5,480 nt of DNA, from the NCBI GenBank assembly GCA_018054915.1, contig JAGPIR010000100.1, forward strand, positions 1-5,480, given 5' to 3'. Source of the stretch: Allobrachymonas sp. Its GTDB lineage: Bacteria > Pseudomonadota > Gammaproteobacteria > Burkholderiales > Burkholderiaceae_C. Made by a program: the position numbers and the translations under genes. Position 1 is the stretch's first letter. Each line of letters opens with the position of its first letter. The notes under the pieces were generated by a model. That model saw nothing but the letters and a program-made list of their open reading frames with translations. It was not told where the DNA came from and did no database searches. Of the stretch, positions 1-5,480 are shown in pieces.

Positions 1-638
1 GGCCTTCCGGTTCCGGCAAATCCACGCTGATCAAGACCGTCAATGGGCTGGAGCCGATCCAGCAAGGCGAGATCACAGTCAATGGTGTCAAGGTCAACGA
101 CCCCTCCACCAATCTGCCCAAGCTGCGCAGCCATGTGGGGATGGTGTTCCAGCATTTCGAACTCTTTCCGCACCTGTCCGTGACCGAAAACCTGACCCTG
201 GCGCAGATCAAGGTCCTGAAGCGCAATCAGGACGAAGCCAGGGAGCGCGGTCTGAAAATGCTTGATCGCGTGGGGCTGATGGCCCATAAGGACAAATTTC
301 CGGGCCAGCTTTCGGGGGGGCAGCAACAGCGCGTCGCCATCGCCCGCGCGCTGAGCATGGATCCGATCGTCATGCTGTTTGATGAGCCCACTTCTGCGCT
401 GGACCCCGAAATGGTCGGCGAGGTGCTTGACGTGATGGTGCAATTGGCCAGGGAGGGCATGACCATGATGGTGGTTACCCATGAAATGGGATTTGCACGC
501 AAGGTCAGCCACCGGGTGATTTTCATGGACGTGGGCGGCAAGATCCTTGAGGATTGCAGCAGGGACGAGTTTTTCGGAAATCCCGACGGACGCCAGCCCC
601 GTACCAAGGATTTCCTCAACAAGATCCTGAATCACTGA
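1..638 (+). CDS. gltL: Glutamate/aspartate ABC importer ATP-binding subunit GltL (5' end outside the window)
   Basis: This is the cytoplasmic ATPase that would drive uptake of glutamate and aspartate through a GltJ/GltK-type membrane pair fed by a periplasmic binding protein. The window enters inside the Walker A loop, and 211 residues remain before the TGA at 636-638; E. coli GltL has about 241, so roughly 30 N-terminal residues are missing. In fragment numbering the visible motifs are the rest of Walker A (PSGSGKST, 1-8), Q-loop Gln50 (MVFQ), ABC signature LSGGQQQR (103-110), Walker B MLFDEP with Asp127/Glu128, D-loop SALD, and H-loop His160 in VVTHEMG. Stretches such as TLIKTVNGLEP, FQHFELFPHLS and EGMTMMVVTHEMGFARKV match my memory of GltL almost word for word, which favours GltL over other polar amino-acid ATPases such as GlnQ or HisP. 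The C-terminus (DFLNKILNH) ends as expected. A GTG at 135 is internal, not the start. In known operons the gene is last (gltIJKL), consistent with the convergent gene that follows. ABC-ATPase identity is certain; glutamate/aspartate specificity is by similarity. Confidence 0.93.
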   Translation, partial: PSGSGKSTLIKTVNGLEPIQQGEITVNGVKVNDPSTNLPKLRSHVGMVFQHFELFPHLSVTENLTLAQIKVLKRNQDEARERGLKMLDRVGLMAHKDKFPGQLSGGQQQRVAIARALSMDPIVMLFDEPTSALDPEMVGEVLDVMVQLAREGMTMMVVTHEMGFARKVSHRVIFMDVGGKILEDCSRDEFFGNPDGRQPRTKDFLNKILNH

Positions 639-652
639 TTCAGACGATGAGC

Positions 653-680
653 CTGCATGCGCCCTGCGAAGCGTATGCAG
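653..680. terminator. Hairpin between convergent gltL and uvrA, possible bidirectional terminator
   Basis: CTGCATGCG (653-661) pairs with CGTATGCAG (672-680) in a nine-pair stem with a single G-T wobble and a ten-base loop. It fills most of the 44-base gap between the stop codons of gltL (638) and uvrA (683). Position and symmetry suggest a terminator shared by both strands. Neither side is followed by a T-run, so it is not a textbook intrinsic terminator; it may instead protect mRNA 3' ends or act with Rho. Confidence 0.5.
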
Positions 681-682
681 CG

Positions 683-3600
683 TCACCCACGCTTCAACAA
701 CTTCCCCAGATACTGCCCGGTGTGGCTGGCCGGATTTTGCGCCACCTGTTCTGGCGTGCCCTGCGCCACGACCGTTCCGCCTGCGGCACCGCCTTCGGGT
801 CCCAGGTCGATGATCCAGTCGGCAGTCTTGATCACGTCGAGGTTGTGCTCAATGATGGCGATGGTGTTGCCCGCGTCGCGCAGCTGATGCAGAACCTTGA
901 GCAGCAGCTTGATGTCGGCGAAATGCAGGCCGGTGGTGGGCTCGTCAAGAATGTAGAGTGTGCGCCCGGTGTCGCGTCGCGACAGTTCATGGGCGAGCTT
1001 GACGCGCTGGGCCTCGCCGCCAGAGAGCGTGGTGGCACTCTGGCCGAGTTGGATGTAGCTCAGGCCCACGTCCAACAGGGTCTGTAGCTTGCGCGCGATG
1101 GCCGGTTGCGCGCCCATGAAGGCATAGGCATCTTCCACCGTCATGGCAAGAATGTCGGCAATGTTTTTGCCCTTGTATTGCACCTCAAGCGTTTCGCGGT
1201 TGTAGCGCTGGCCGTGGCATACGTCGCAGGGTACGTACACGTCGGGCAGAAAGTGCATTTCCACGCGCACCATGCCATCGCCCTGACAGGCTTCGCAGCG
1301 GCCGCCTGCCACATTGAAGCTGAAGCGGCCCGGACCATAACCACGCTCCTTGGCAGCAGGCATTTCGGCCATCAGTTCGCGGATAGGGGTGAACAGGCCG
1401 GTGTAGGTGGCCGGGTTGCTGCGCGGGGTACGGCCGATGGGGCTTTGGTCGACATTGATCACCTTGTCGAATTGCTCCAGACCCTCGATGGCTTCGTGCG
1501 GTGCCGGTTCGGTGTGTGCGCGGTGAATGGTCTGTGCGGCGGTGGCATACAAGGTGTCGTTTACCAGCGTGGACTTTCCGGAACCCGATACACCGGTGAC
1601 GCAAGTCATCAGGCCCACAGGAATGTCCACGGTGATGGATTTGAGGTTGTTGCCGCGCGCACCCACTACCGTGATTTTCTGCAGTCCACAATGGTCATCG
1701 GGGCGTGGCGCTGCCTGTTTGCGCGTTTGTTCAAACACGTTCTGTTGTGGCGGGGCAGGGGAATCCGGTTTTTTGGGCACGGGCAGCCAGGCCGTGCGCT
1801 TCGTGGGAACAGCAATCGACTGCTTCCCGCTCATGTATTGCCCGGTGAGCGATTGCGCCGACTGCAGCAGATCGTGCAGCGAGCCTTGCGCCATGACCCT
1901 GCCGCCATGCACGCCGGCGCCTGGTCCCATGTCGACCAGAAAGTCGGCGGCGTGGATCATGTCTTCATCATGTTCTACCACCAGGACGCTGTTGCCCAGG
2001 TCGCGCAGGTGTTTGAGCGTGGCGATGAGTCGCTCATTGTCCCGCTGGTGCAGGCCGATGCTGGGCTCATCGAGCACGTACATCACACCGGTAAGGCCGC
2101 TGCCGATCTGCGATGCCAACCGGATACGTTGCGCCTCTCCGCCTGAGAGTGTGTCGGCGCTGCGTTCCAGGCTCAGGTAGTTGAGCCCCACGTCGTTGAG
2201 GAACTTGAGCCGGTTGGCAATTTCACGCACCACCTTTGCGGCAATTTCGGCCTTGGCGCCTTGCAGGCGCAACGCGTCAAAATACTGTTGGGCCTCGCCG
2301 AGGGTGGCGTGGCTGATTGCGTAAATGGCGCGCTTTTGATCGCCTTCGCCCACAAAGACATGGCGGGCTTCGCGCTTGAGCCGCGTGCCGTGGCAGGCGG
2401 TGCAGGGTTGGGTGTGGCGGTAATGGGCCAGCTCTTCACGCACCGTTTGCGATTCGGTATCGCGCCAGCGCCGCATCATGTTGGGCAAAACGCCTTCGAA
2501 TGGATGTTTTTTCCGGATGGTTTTGCCTGCGGAGTTTCCACTTTCCATGGTGTAGGAAAAGGCAATTTCCTCTTCACCCGAGCCGCACAGGATCACATGT
2601 CGCACCTTTTCGGGCAACGATTCAAAAGGCGTTTCCACATCTACACGATGGTGTTGGCACACACTTTCGATGAGTGAAAAATAATAGCCATTGCGCCGGT
2701 CCCAGCCCTTGATCGCGCCACTGGCCAGGCTCAGCGAGGGAAAAGCCACCACACGCAGCGGATCAAAGGTTTCCATGCTGCCAATGCCGCCACAGTGCGG
2801 GCAAGCGCCCTGTGGCGCATTGAACGAAAACATGCGCGGCTCCAGTTCCGCGATGCTGTAGCTGCACACCGGACAGGCATACCGGGCGTTGAACAGGTGT
2901 TCCTTGCTGCTGTCCATTTCCAATGCAATCACCCGGCCTTCTGCCAGCCGCAGCGCTGTTTCAAGACTTTCGGCCAGGCGCTGGCGCAGGGCGGCGGGCG
3001 GCGGGCTTGCGGAACTGTCCGCGTCGTCGCTGGAGGGCAAAGCATTCTCGGCAGGGCTGTGCCGGATCTTGAGCCGGTCAATAACCACGTCAATGTCGTG
3101 CTTGTCGTTTTTTGCCAGCGGCGCAATATTCTCGCCATCCACGACCTGACCATCTATGCGAAAGCGCACATAGCCCAGTGCTTGCATCTGGGTCAGTACA
3201 TCGGCGAATTCGCCTTTCTTGTCACGGGCGATGGGAGCCAGCAGCATCACCCGTGTTCCATCCGGCAATGCCAGCAGGGTGTCCGCCATCTGGCTGACCG
3301 TTTGCGCCTGCAACGGCAGATCGTGGTCGGGACAGTGCGGCGTGCCGGCGCGGGCGAACAACAGGCGCAGGTAATCGTGGATTTCCGTCACCGTGCCCAC
3401 GGTGGAGCGCGGATTGTGGCTGGTGGATTTCTGTTCGATGCTGATGGCGGGAGAGAGACCTTCGATCAGATCCACATCCGGTTTGTCCATGATTTGCAGG
3501 AACTGGCGCGCGTAGGTGGACAGGCTTTCCACATAGCGGCGCTGGCCTTCTGCATACAGGGTGTCAAATGCCAGGCTGGATTTGCCCGAGCCGGAAAGGC

Positions 3601-3778
3601 CTGTGATAACTACAAGCTGGTTGCGTGGAATGTCCAGGTCGATGTTCTTGAGGTTGTGCGTGCGCGCGCCACGAATGCTGATGTGGGTATGGGCCGAAGG
3701 TGCAATAGGCTGAGCGGCGGTTTTCTTCACAGAAGCCTTTCTGAGTAACCCTTCATCATAGGTCAAGAGCCTGTCCAT
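683..3778 (-). CDS. uvrA: Excinuclease ABC subunit A (UvrA)
   Basis: UvrA is the damage-sensing ATPase of nucleotide excision repair; as a dimer it loads UvrB onto lesions and then leaves before UvrC cuts. The 1031-residue product has two ABC modules. Module I has Walker A GLSGSGKSS (60-68), signature LSGGEAQR (544-551), Walker B VLDEP (Asp570/Glu571) and His603. Module II has Walker A GVSGSGKST (729-737), signature LSGGEAQR (918-925), Walker B ILDEP (Asp945/Glu946) and His978. Zinc-binding cysteine sets are C302/C305 with C326/C329 and C828/C831 with C851/C854; a further CxxC is at C459/C462. The UvrB/DNA-binding region after module I Walker A (SPAISIEQKS, NPRSTVGTVTEIHDYL) is intact. The protein is about 90 residues longer than E. 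coli UvrA (940), through an N-terminal extension of about 30 residues, a Ser/Asp/Pro-rich insert near 240-262, and a longer inter-module linker near 655-698. The start is uncertain: the ATG at 3778 has only a weak GGGTGG upstream, while an in-frame GTG at 3730 (codon 17) has AGAAAGG five bases before it. I see no LexA-type CTGT-N8-ACAG box upstream. Confidence 0.97.
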   Translation of the reverse strand: MDRLLTYDEGLLRKASVKKTAAQPIAPSAHTHISIRGARTHNLKNIDLDIPRNQLVVITGLSGSGKSSLAFDTLYAEGQRRYVESLSTYARQFLQIMDKPDVDLIEGLSPAISIEQKSTSHNPRSTVGTVTEIHDYLRLLFARAGTPHCPDHDLPLQAQTVSQMADTLLALPDGTRVMLLAPIARDKKGEFADVLTQMQALGYVRFRIDGQVVDGENIAPLAKNDKHDIDVVIDRLKIRHSPAENALPSSDDADSSASPPPAALRQRLAESLETALRLAEGRVIALEMDSSKEHLFNARYACPVCSYSIAELEPRMFSFNAPQGACPHCGGIGSMETFDPLRVVAFPSLSLASGAIKGWDRRNGYYFSLIESVCQHHRVDVETPFESLPEKVRHVILCGSGEEEIAFSYTMESGNSAGKTIRKKHPFEGVLPNMMRRWRDTESQTVREELAHYRHTQPCTACHGTRLKREARHVFVGEGDQKRAIYAISHATLGEAQQYFDALRLQGAKAEIAAKVVREIANRLKFLNDVGLNYLSLERSADTLSGGEAQRIRLASQIGSGLTGVMYVLDEPSIGLHQRDNERLIATLKHLRDLGNSVLVVEHDEDMIHAADFLVDMGPGAGVHGGRVMAQGSLHDLLQSAQSLTGQYMSGKQSIAVPTKRTAWLPVPKKPDSPAPPQQNVFEQTRKQAAPRPDDHCGLQKITVVGARGNNLKSITVDIPVGLMTCVTGVSGSGKSTLVNDTLYATAAQTIHRAHTEPAPHEAIEGLEQFDKVINVDQSPIGRTPRSNPATYTGLFTPIRELMAEMPAAKERGYGPGRFSFNVAGGRCEACQGDGMVRVEMHFLPDVYVPCDVCHGQRYNRETLEVQYKGKNIADILAMTVEDAYAFMGAQPAIARKLQTLLDVGLSYIQLGQSATTLSGGEAQRVKLAHELSRRDTGRTLYILDEPTTGLHFADIKLLLKVLHQLRDAGNTIAIIEHNLDVIKTADWIIDLGPEGGAAGGTVVAQGTPEQVAQNPASHTGQYLGKLLKRG

Positions 3779-3960
3779 GGTCCACCCGTGCCGTGCATCC
3801 AGCCCAAGAAGCGAGCCTTTCGTCGCGAAAAATAGTAGTCATGGCGGGACCGCAAATACCGGCCGGCACGGATTAGAATCGCGCGAATTCGGGCGGATGC
3901 GCGCCTGCCGAAGGGGCAGCATGCCCCCTGTTCCTTTCCTCGCAAACAAGGCTCCCCATC
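3779..3960. promoter_or_regulatory. Divergent promoter region between uvrA and the NSS transporter gene
   Basis: These 182 bases separate two genes transcribed away from each other, so the promoters of both should lie here. Rightward, TAGAAT at 3874-3879 is the best -10-like hexamer, but no good -35 lies 16-18 bases before it. Leftward, the reverse strand carries TACTATTTTT around 3827-3836, again without a convincing -35. The A+T-richest part of the gap is about 3828-3836. The transporter's ribosome binding site is poor: ACAAGG at 3946-3951, nine bases before the ATG. I found no CTGT-N8-ACAG SOS box. The existence of promoters here is inferred from gene orientation; the exact boxes are guesses. 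Confidence 0.45.
3905..3927 (+). promoter_or_regulatory. Two overlapping alternative hairpins in the probable 5' leader of the NSS transporter
   Basis: GGGGCA (3913-3918) and TGCCCC (3922-3927) form a perfect six-pair stem with a three-base loop. The left arm also belongs to a second possible stem, CTGCC (3905-3909) with GGCAG (3915-3919), so the two cannot form together. They lie 34 bases before the start codon, in what would be the untranslated leader if transcription starts near the TAGAAT at 3874. No T-run follows, so this is not an ordinary terminator. A role in controlling translation or transcript stability is possible but unproven; chance pairing in GC-rich DNA is the alternative. Confidence 0.3.
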
Positions 3961-5319
3961 ATGGCCAACGCCACCACGCAACGCGACGGTTTTTCTTCCG
4001 GTTTTGGAGTGCTGGCCGCCACGCTCGGTTCGGCCGTTGGTCTGGGCAATATCTGGCGCTTTCCATATGAGACCGGCAGCAGCGGCGGCGCGGGTTTTTT
4101 GCTGGTCTATATCCTTGCCACGCTGCTGGTGGGCCTGCCGGTGATGATTGCCGAGATCAGCCTGGGCCGCACGGCGCAAACCGATCCGCTGGGCGTTTAT
4201 TTCAGGCTTGCACCGCGCGCGCCATGGTGGATCATTGGTGCCATGGGTCTGGCTTCGGTGGTGCTGATCATCGCCTTTTACTCCGGCGTGGTCGGCTGGG
4301 TGTTTGCCTACATTGCCAAAAGCTTGGGCAGCAGCCTGCTCACGCAGGACAGGCAGGTGCTCGAAGGTGCCTTCACCGGCCTGATCACCAATCCCGCGGC
4401 AGCGCTGGCCTGGCAATGGGCAGTCTTGCTACTGATGGGAGTCATCCTGTCGTTCGGTGTGAGCAAGGGCATCGAAGCCGTGACCAAAAAGCTCATGCCT
4501 GTCCTGTTTTTGTTGCTGTGCGTGATTGCGGCCACATCCCTGAGCATGCCCGCGGCGATGGAAGGAGTGAAATTCCTGTTTGTGCCCGACTTTGGCAAGA
4601 TCGATGGCGCCGTCATCCTGAAAGCGCTGGGCCTGGCCTTTTTCAAGCTTTCGCTGGGCGTGGGATCCATGACCATCTACGGCAGTTATTTCCGCCAGGA
4701 ACAAAACATTCCAAAAACAGCATTGACGGTCATGTTGGCAGACTTGACGGTGTCCCTGCTGGCCGGCCTGGCCATTTTCCCGGCTGTCTTTTCGCTGGGC
4801 TTCAATCCTGCGGGTGGACCGTCCTTGCTCTTCAATACCATTCCGGCGGTGTTTGCCCAAATGCCCATGGGCCATGCGCTGATGGTGCTGTTTTTCACTC
4901 TTACGGCATTTGCCGCCACGGGCGCACTGTTGTCGCTGATCGAGGTGCCGGTAGCTGTTTTGCACGAGCGCCTGGGCTGGAGCCGTGTGCGCGCCACTTG
5001 GGCAGCCATTGTCTGCATGGCTGTCTTGGGGTCTTTGTGTGCCTTGTCGTTCAGCACGCTTGGCGGCGTTACGCTGATCGGCAAGAACAATATATTTGAC
5101 AGCTTCGACTTTGCCAGCAGCAAAATTCTTATGCCACTTGCGGGTTTGCTCACCAGTCTGTTTGTCAGCCGGCACTGGGGCAAGCAAGCGTTCGTGCAGG
5201 CCAATAGCAACCATGGAGCCCTGGGTAACGAATGCCTACTGGGGGCTGTGTTCTGGGTGTTATCAACGGTTTCTCCCATTCTGATCGGTGTGATCATGTA
5301 TTTTGGCCTGATGACATGA
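3961..5319 (+). CDS. NSS/SLC6 (SNF) family transporter, 11 membrane segments, probable amino-acid carrier
   Basis: This is an inner-membrane transporter with the LeuT fold. It is 452 residues long, as in the short bacterial NSS members MhsT and Tyt1 that lack TM12. Approximate segments: TM1 14-36, TM2 43-66, TM3 90-118, TM4 151-167, TM5 177-195, TM6 217-243, TM7 255-279, TM8 303-335, TM9 343-364, TM10 385-404, TM11 425-449. The family signature is clear: unwound TM1 GSAVGLGNIWRFPY (23-36) with Asn30 and Arg33 (LeuT Asn27, Arg30), Glu65 (Glu62), Tyr107 (substrate-site Tyr108), Phe228 and Ser231 in the TM6 break (Phe253, Ser256), and Asp383 (gate Asp404). Several sodium ligands look altered: Thr254 becomes Lys229, Asn286 becomes Asp261, Thr354 becomes Gly321 and Ser355 becomes Ala322; the chloride-site position Glu290 is Ser265. 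These equivalences rest on ungapped comparison with LeuT from memory. Family relatives carry amino acids such as tyrosine, tryptophan or leucine, but substrate and coupling ion cannot be read here. Translation starts at the ATG at 3961 after a weak ACAAGG; no better in-frame start is visible upstream. The gene is probably monocistronic. Confidence 0.93.
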   Translation: MANATTQRDGFSSGFGVLAATLGSAVGLGNIWRFPYETGSSGGAGFLLVYILATLLVGLPVMIAEISLGRTAQTDPLGVYFRLAPRAPWWIIGAMGLASVVLIIAFYSGVVGWVFAYIAKSLGSSLLTQDRQVLEGAFTGLITNPAAALAWQWAVLLLMGVILSFGVSKGIEAVTKKLMPVLFLLLCVIAATSLSMPAAMEGVKFLFVPDFGKIDGAVILKALGLAFFKLSLGVGSMTIYGSYFRQEQNIPKTALTVMLADLTVSLLAGLAIFPAVFSLGFNPAGGPSLLFNTIPAVFAQMPMGHALMVLFFTLTAFAATGALLSLIEVPVAVLHERLGWSRVRATWAAIVCMAVLGSLCALSFSTLGGVTLIGKNNIFDSFDFASSKILMPLAGLLTSLFVSRHWGKQAFVQANSNHGALGNECLLGAVFWVLSTVSPILIGVIMYFGLMT

Positions 5320-5331
5320 AGCCGCTGTTAA

Positions 5332-5348
5332 GCAAACCAAGGGTTTGT
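5332..5348 (+). terminator. Short stem-loop just after the NSS transporter gene
   Basis: CAAACC (5333-5338) pairs perfectly with GGTTTG (5342-5347) around a three-base AAG loop, and a flanking G-T wobble adds a seventh pair. It begins 13 bases after the transporter's stop codon. The stem is only half G+C and has no T-run after it, so it would be a weak terminator at best. The position is the main support. Confidence 0.3.
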
Positions 5349-5391
5349 GTGAGCGGGCATGTGTGGCATCGGTTAGCATAATTGCCATGTT

Positions 5392-5421
5392 TTGACTAGC
5401 CGTTCTGGCAGGGGTGGTAAT
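5392..5421 (+). promoter_or_regulatory. Promoter-like -35/-10 pair downstream of the NSS transporter
   Basis: TTGACT (5392-5397) matches the sigma-70 -35 consensus at five of six bases. After an 18-base spacer comes GGTAAT (5416-5421), a weaker -10 match. Transcription would begin near 5428, about 36 bases before an ATG at 5464, which is a sensible leader length. The inverted repeat at 5405-5431 covers the spacer and the -10. A single promoter guess by eye in non-coding DNA is easily wrong. Confidence 0.35.
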
Positions 5422-5431
5422 TTCCTGCCGG
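5405..5431. repeat. Inverted repeat overlapping the candidate promoter
   Basis: GGCAGG (5407-5412) and CCTGCC (5424-5429) are exact inverted copies with an 11-base spacer. Two further outer pairs, a T-G wobble and a C-G, extend the arms to eight. Because the arms straddle the candidate -10 box, this could be an operator for a dimeric regulator; as RNA it could be a leader stem-loop. A separate perfect ten-base palindrome, TTTCCGGAAA, lies at 5443-5452. No regulator family is recognisable from these arms. Confidence 0.35.
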
Positions 5432-5463
5432 CCTGTATCGATTTTCCGGAAATCTGCCTCATC

Positions 5464-5480
5464 ATGAATGCCGCCAATAC
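5464..5480 (+). CDS. Possible start of a further gene, cut by the window edge
   Basis: An ATG at 5464 opens a frame reading Met-Asn-Ala-Ala-Asn before the window ends, too short to identify. In its favour are the candidate promoter about 40 bases upstream and the lack of another open frame in this gap. Against it, the nearest purine-rich stretch (GGAAA, 5448-5452) is 11 bases away and a poor ribosome binding site. The same bases read on the reverse strand give a double TGA stop (5459-5464), so the end of a leftward gene arriving from the right is an equally possible reading. Confidence 0.22.

Noticed and set aside
135..638. GTG at 135 as the true start of the ATPase gene
   Set aside because: The frame is open back to the window edge and contains the Walker A loop and other GltL-like residues upstream of 135, so the protein begins before the window.
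1106..2146. A 346-codon open frame on the + strand opposite uvrA
   Set aside because: It lies wholly antisense to conserved UvrA sequence, has no recognisable domain, and its composition (many His, Ala, Gly, Val) is that expected of the opposite strand of a GC-rich gene.
2795..3748. A 317-codon open frame on the + strand opposite the start of uvrA
   Set aside because: It is antisense to Walker A and other conserved UvrA segments, with no family resemblance; a by-product of GC-rich codon use.
3771..3786. CTGTCCATGGTCCACC at the uvrA start as a possible SOS box
   Set aside because: The left half fits CTGT but the right half is CACC or nearby bases rather than ACAG, and it overlaps the start codon.
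3763..4416. A 217-codon - strand frame spanning the divergent region
   Set aside because: It overlaps the start of uvrA and TM1-TM5 of the transporter, and its product is low-complexity and unrecognisable.
4224..5099. A 291-codon + strand frame inside the NSS transporter gene
   Set aside because: It overlaps a clear membrane protein in another frame; the product is rich in His, Gly, Arg and Cys with no domain, as expected of a shifted reading.
5377..5382. CATAAT as a promoter -10 box
   Set aside because: It matches the hexamer well, but nothing resembling a -35 box lies 16-18 bases upstream; the TTGACT-based pair further right is better placed.

Overview
This window looks like an ordinary chromosomal segment of a moderately GC-rich proteobacterium. 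I favour the Betaproteobacteria (Burkholderiales, perhaps an Alcaligenaceae-like genus). The reasons are the GC-rich third positions, a GltL protein very close to the enterobacterial one, and a UvrA lengthened by Pro/Ser/Ala-rich linkers. The taxonomic call is inference; only a search would settle it.

Layout. (1) Positions 1-638, + strand: the 3' part of gltL, the ATPase of a glutamate/aspartate ABC importer, entering the window inside its Walker A motif; the rest of its operon would lie to the left. (2) 639-682: a 44-base gap between convergent genes, holding a strong hairpin that could end transcription from both sides. (3) 683-3778, - strand: a complete uvrA, encoding the damage-recognition ATPase of nucleotide excision repair. 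(4) 3779-3960: the divergent intergenic region that must hold the uvrA promoter and that of the next gene, with two overlapping, mutually exclusive hairpins near the latter. (5) 3961-5319, + strand: a complete 452-residue transporter of the neurotransmitter:sodium symporter (NSS/SLC6, 'SNF') family with 11 predicted membrane segments. (6) 5320-5480: an intergenic stretch with a short stem-loop, a promoter-like pair of boxes overlapped by an inverted repeat, and possibly the first codons of another gene at 5464.

The genes are not an obvious functional unit: amino-acid uptake, DNA repair, and a second probable amino-acid transporter, arranged convergent then divergent. No mobile element, CRISPR array, tRNA or rRNA is visible, and I see no convincing new multi-gene system. 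The most interesting point is inside the NSS transporter. In an ungapped comparison with LeuT (recalled from memory), the side chains that hold both sodium ions appear replaced: a Lys/Asp pair at the Na1 site and Gly/Ala at the Na2 site. This raises the question of whether it is really a two-sodium symporter.
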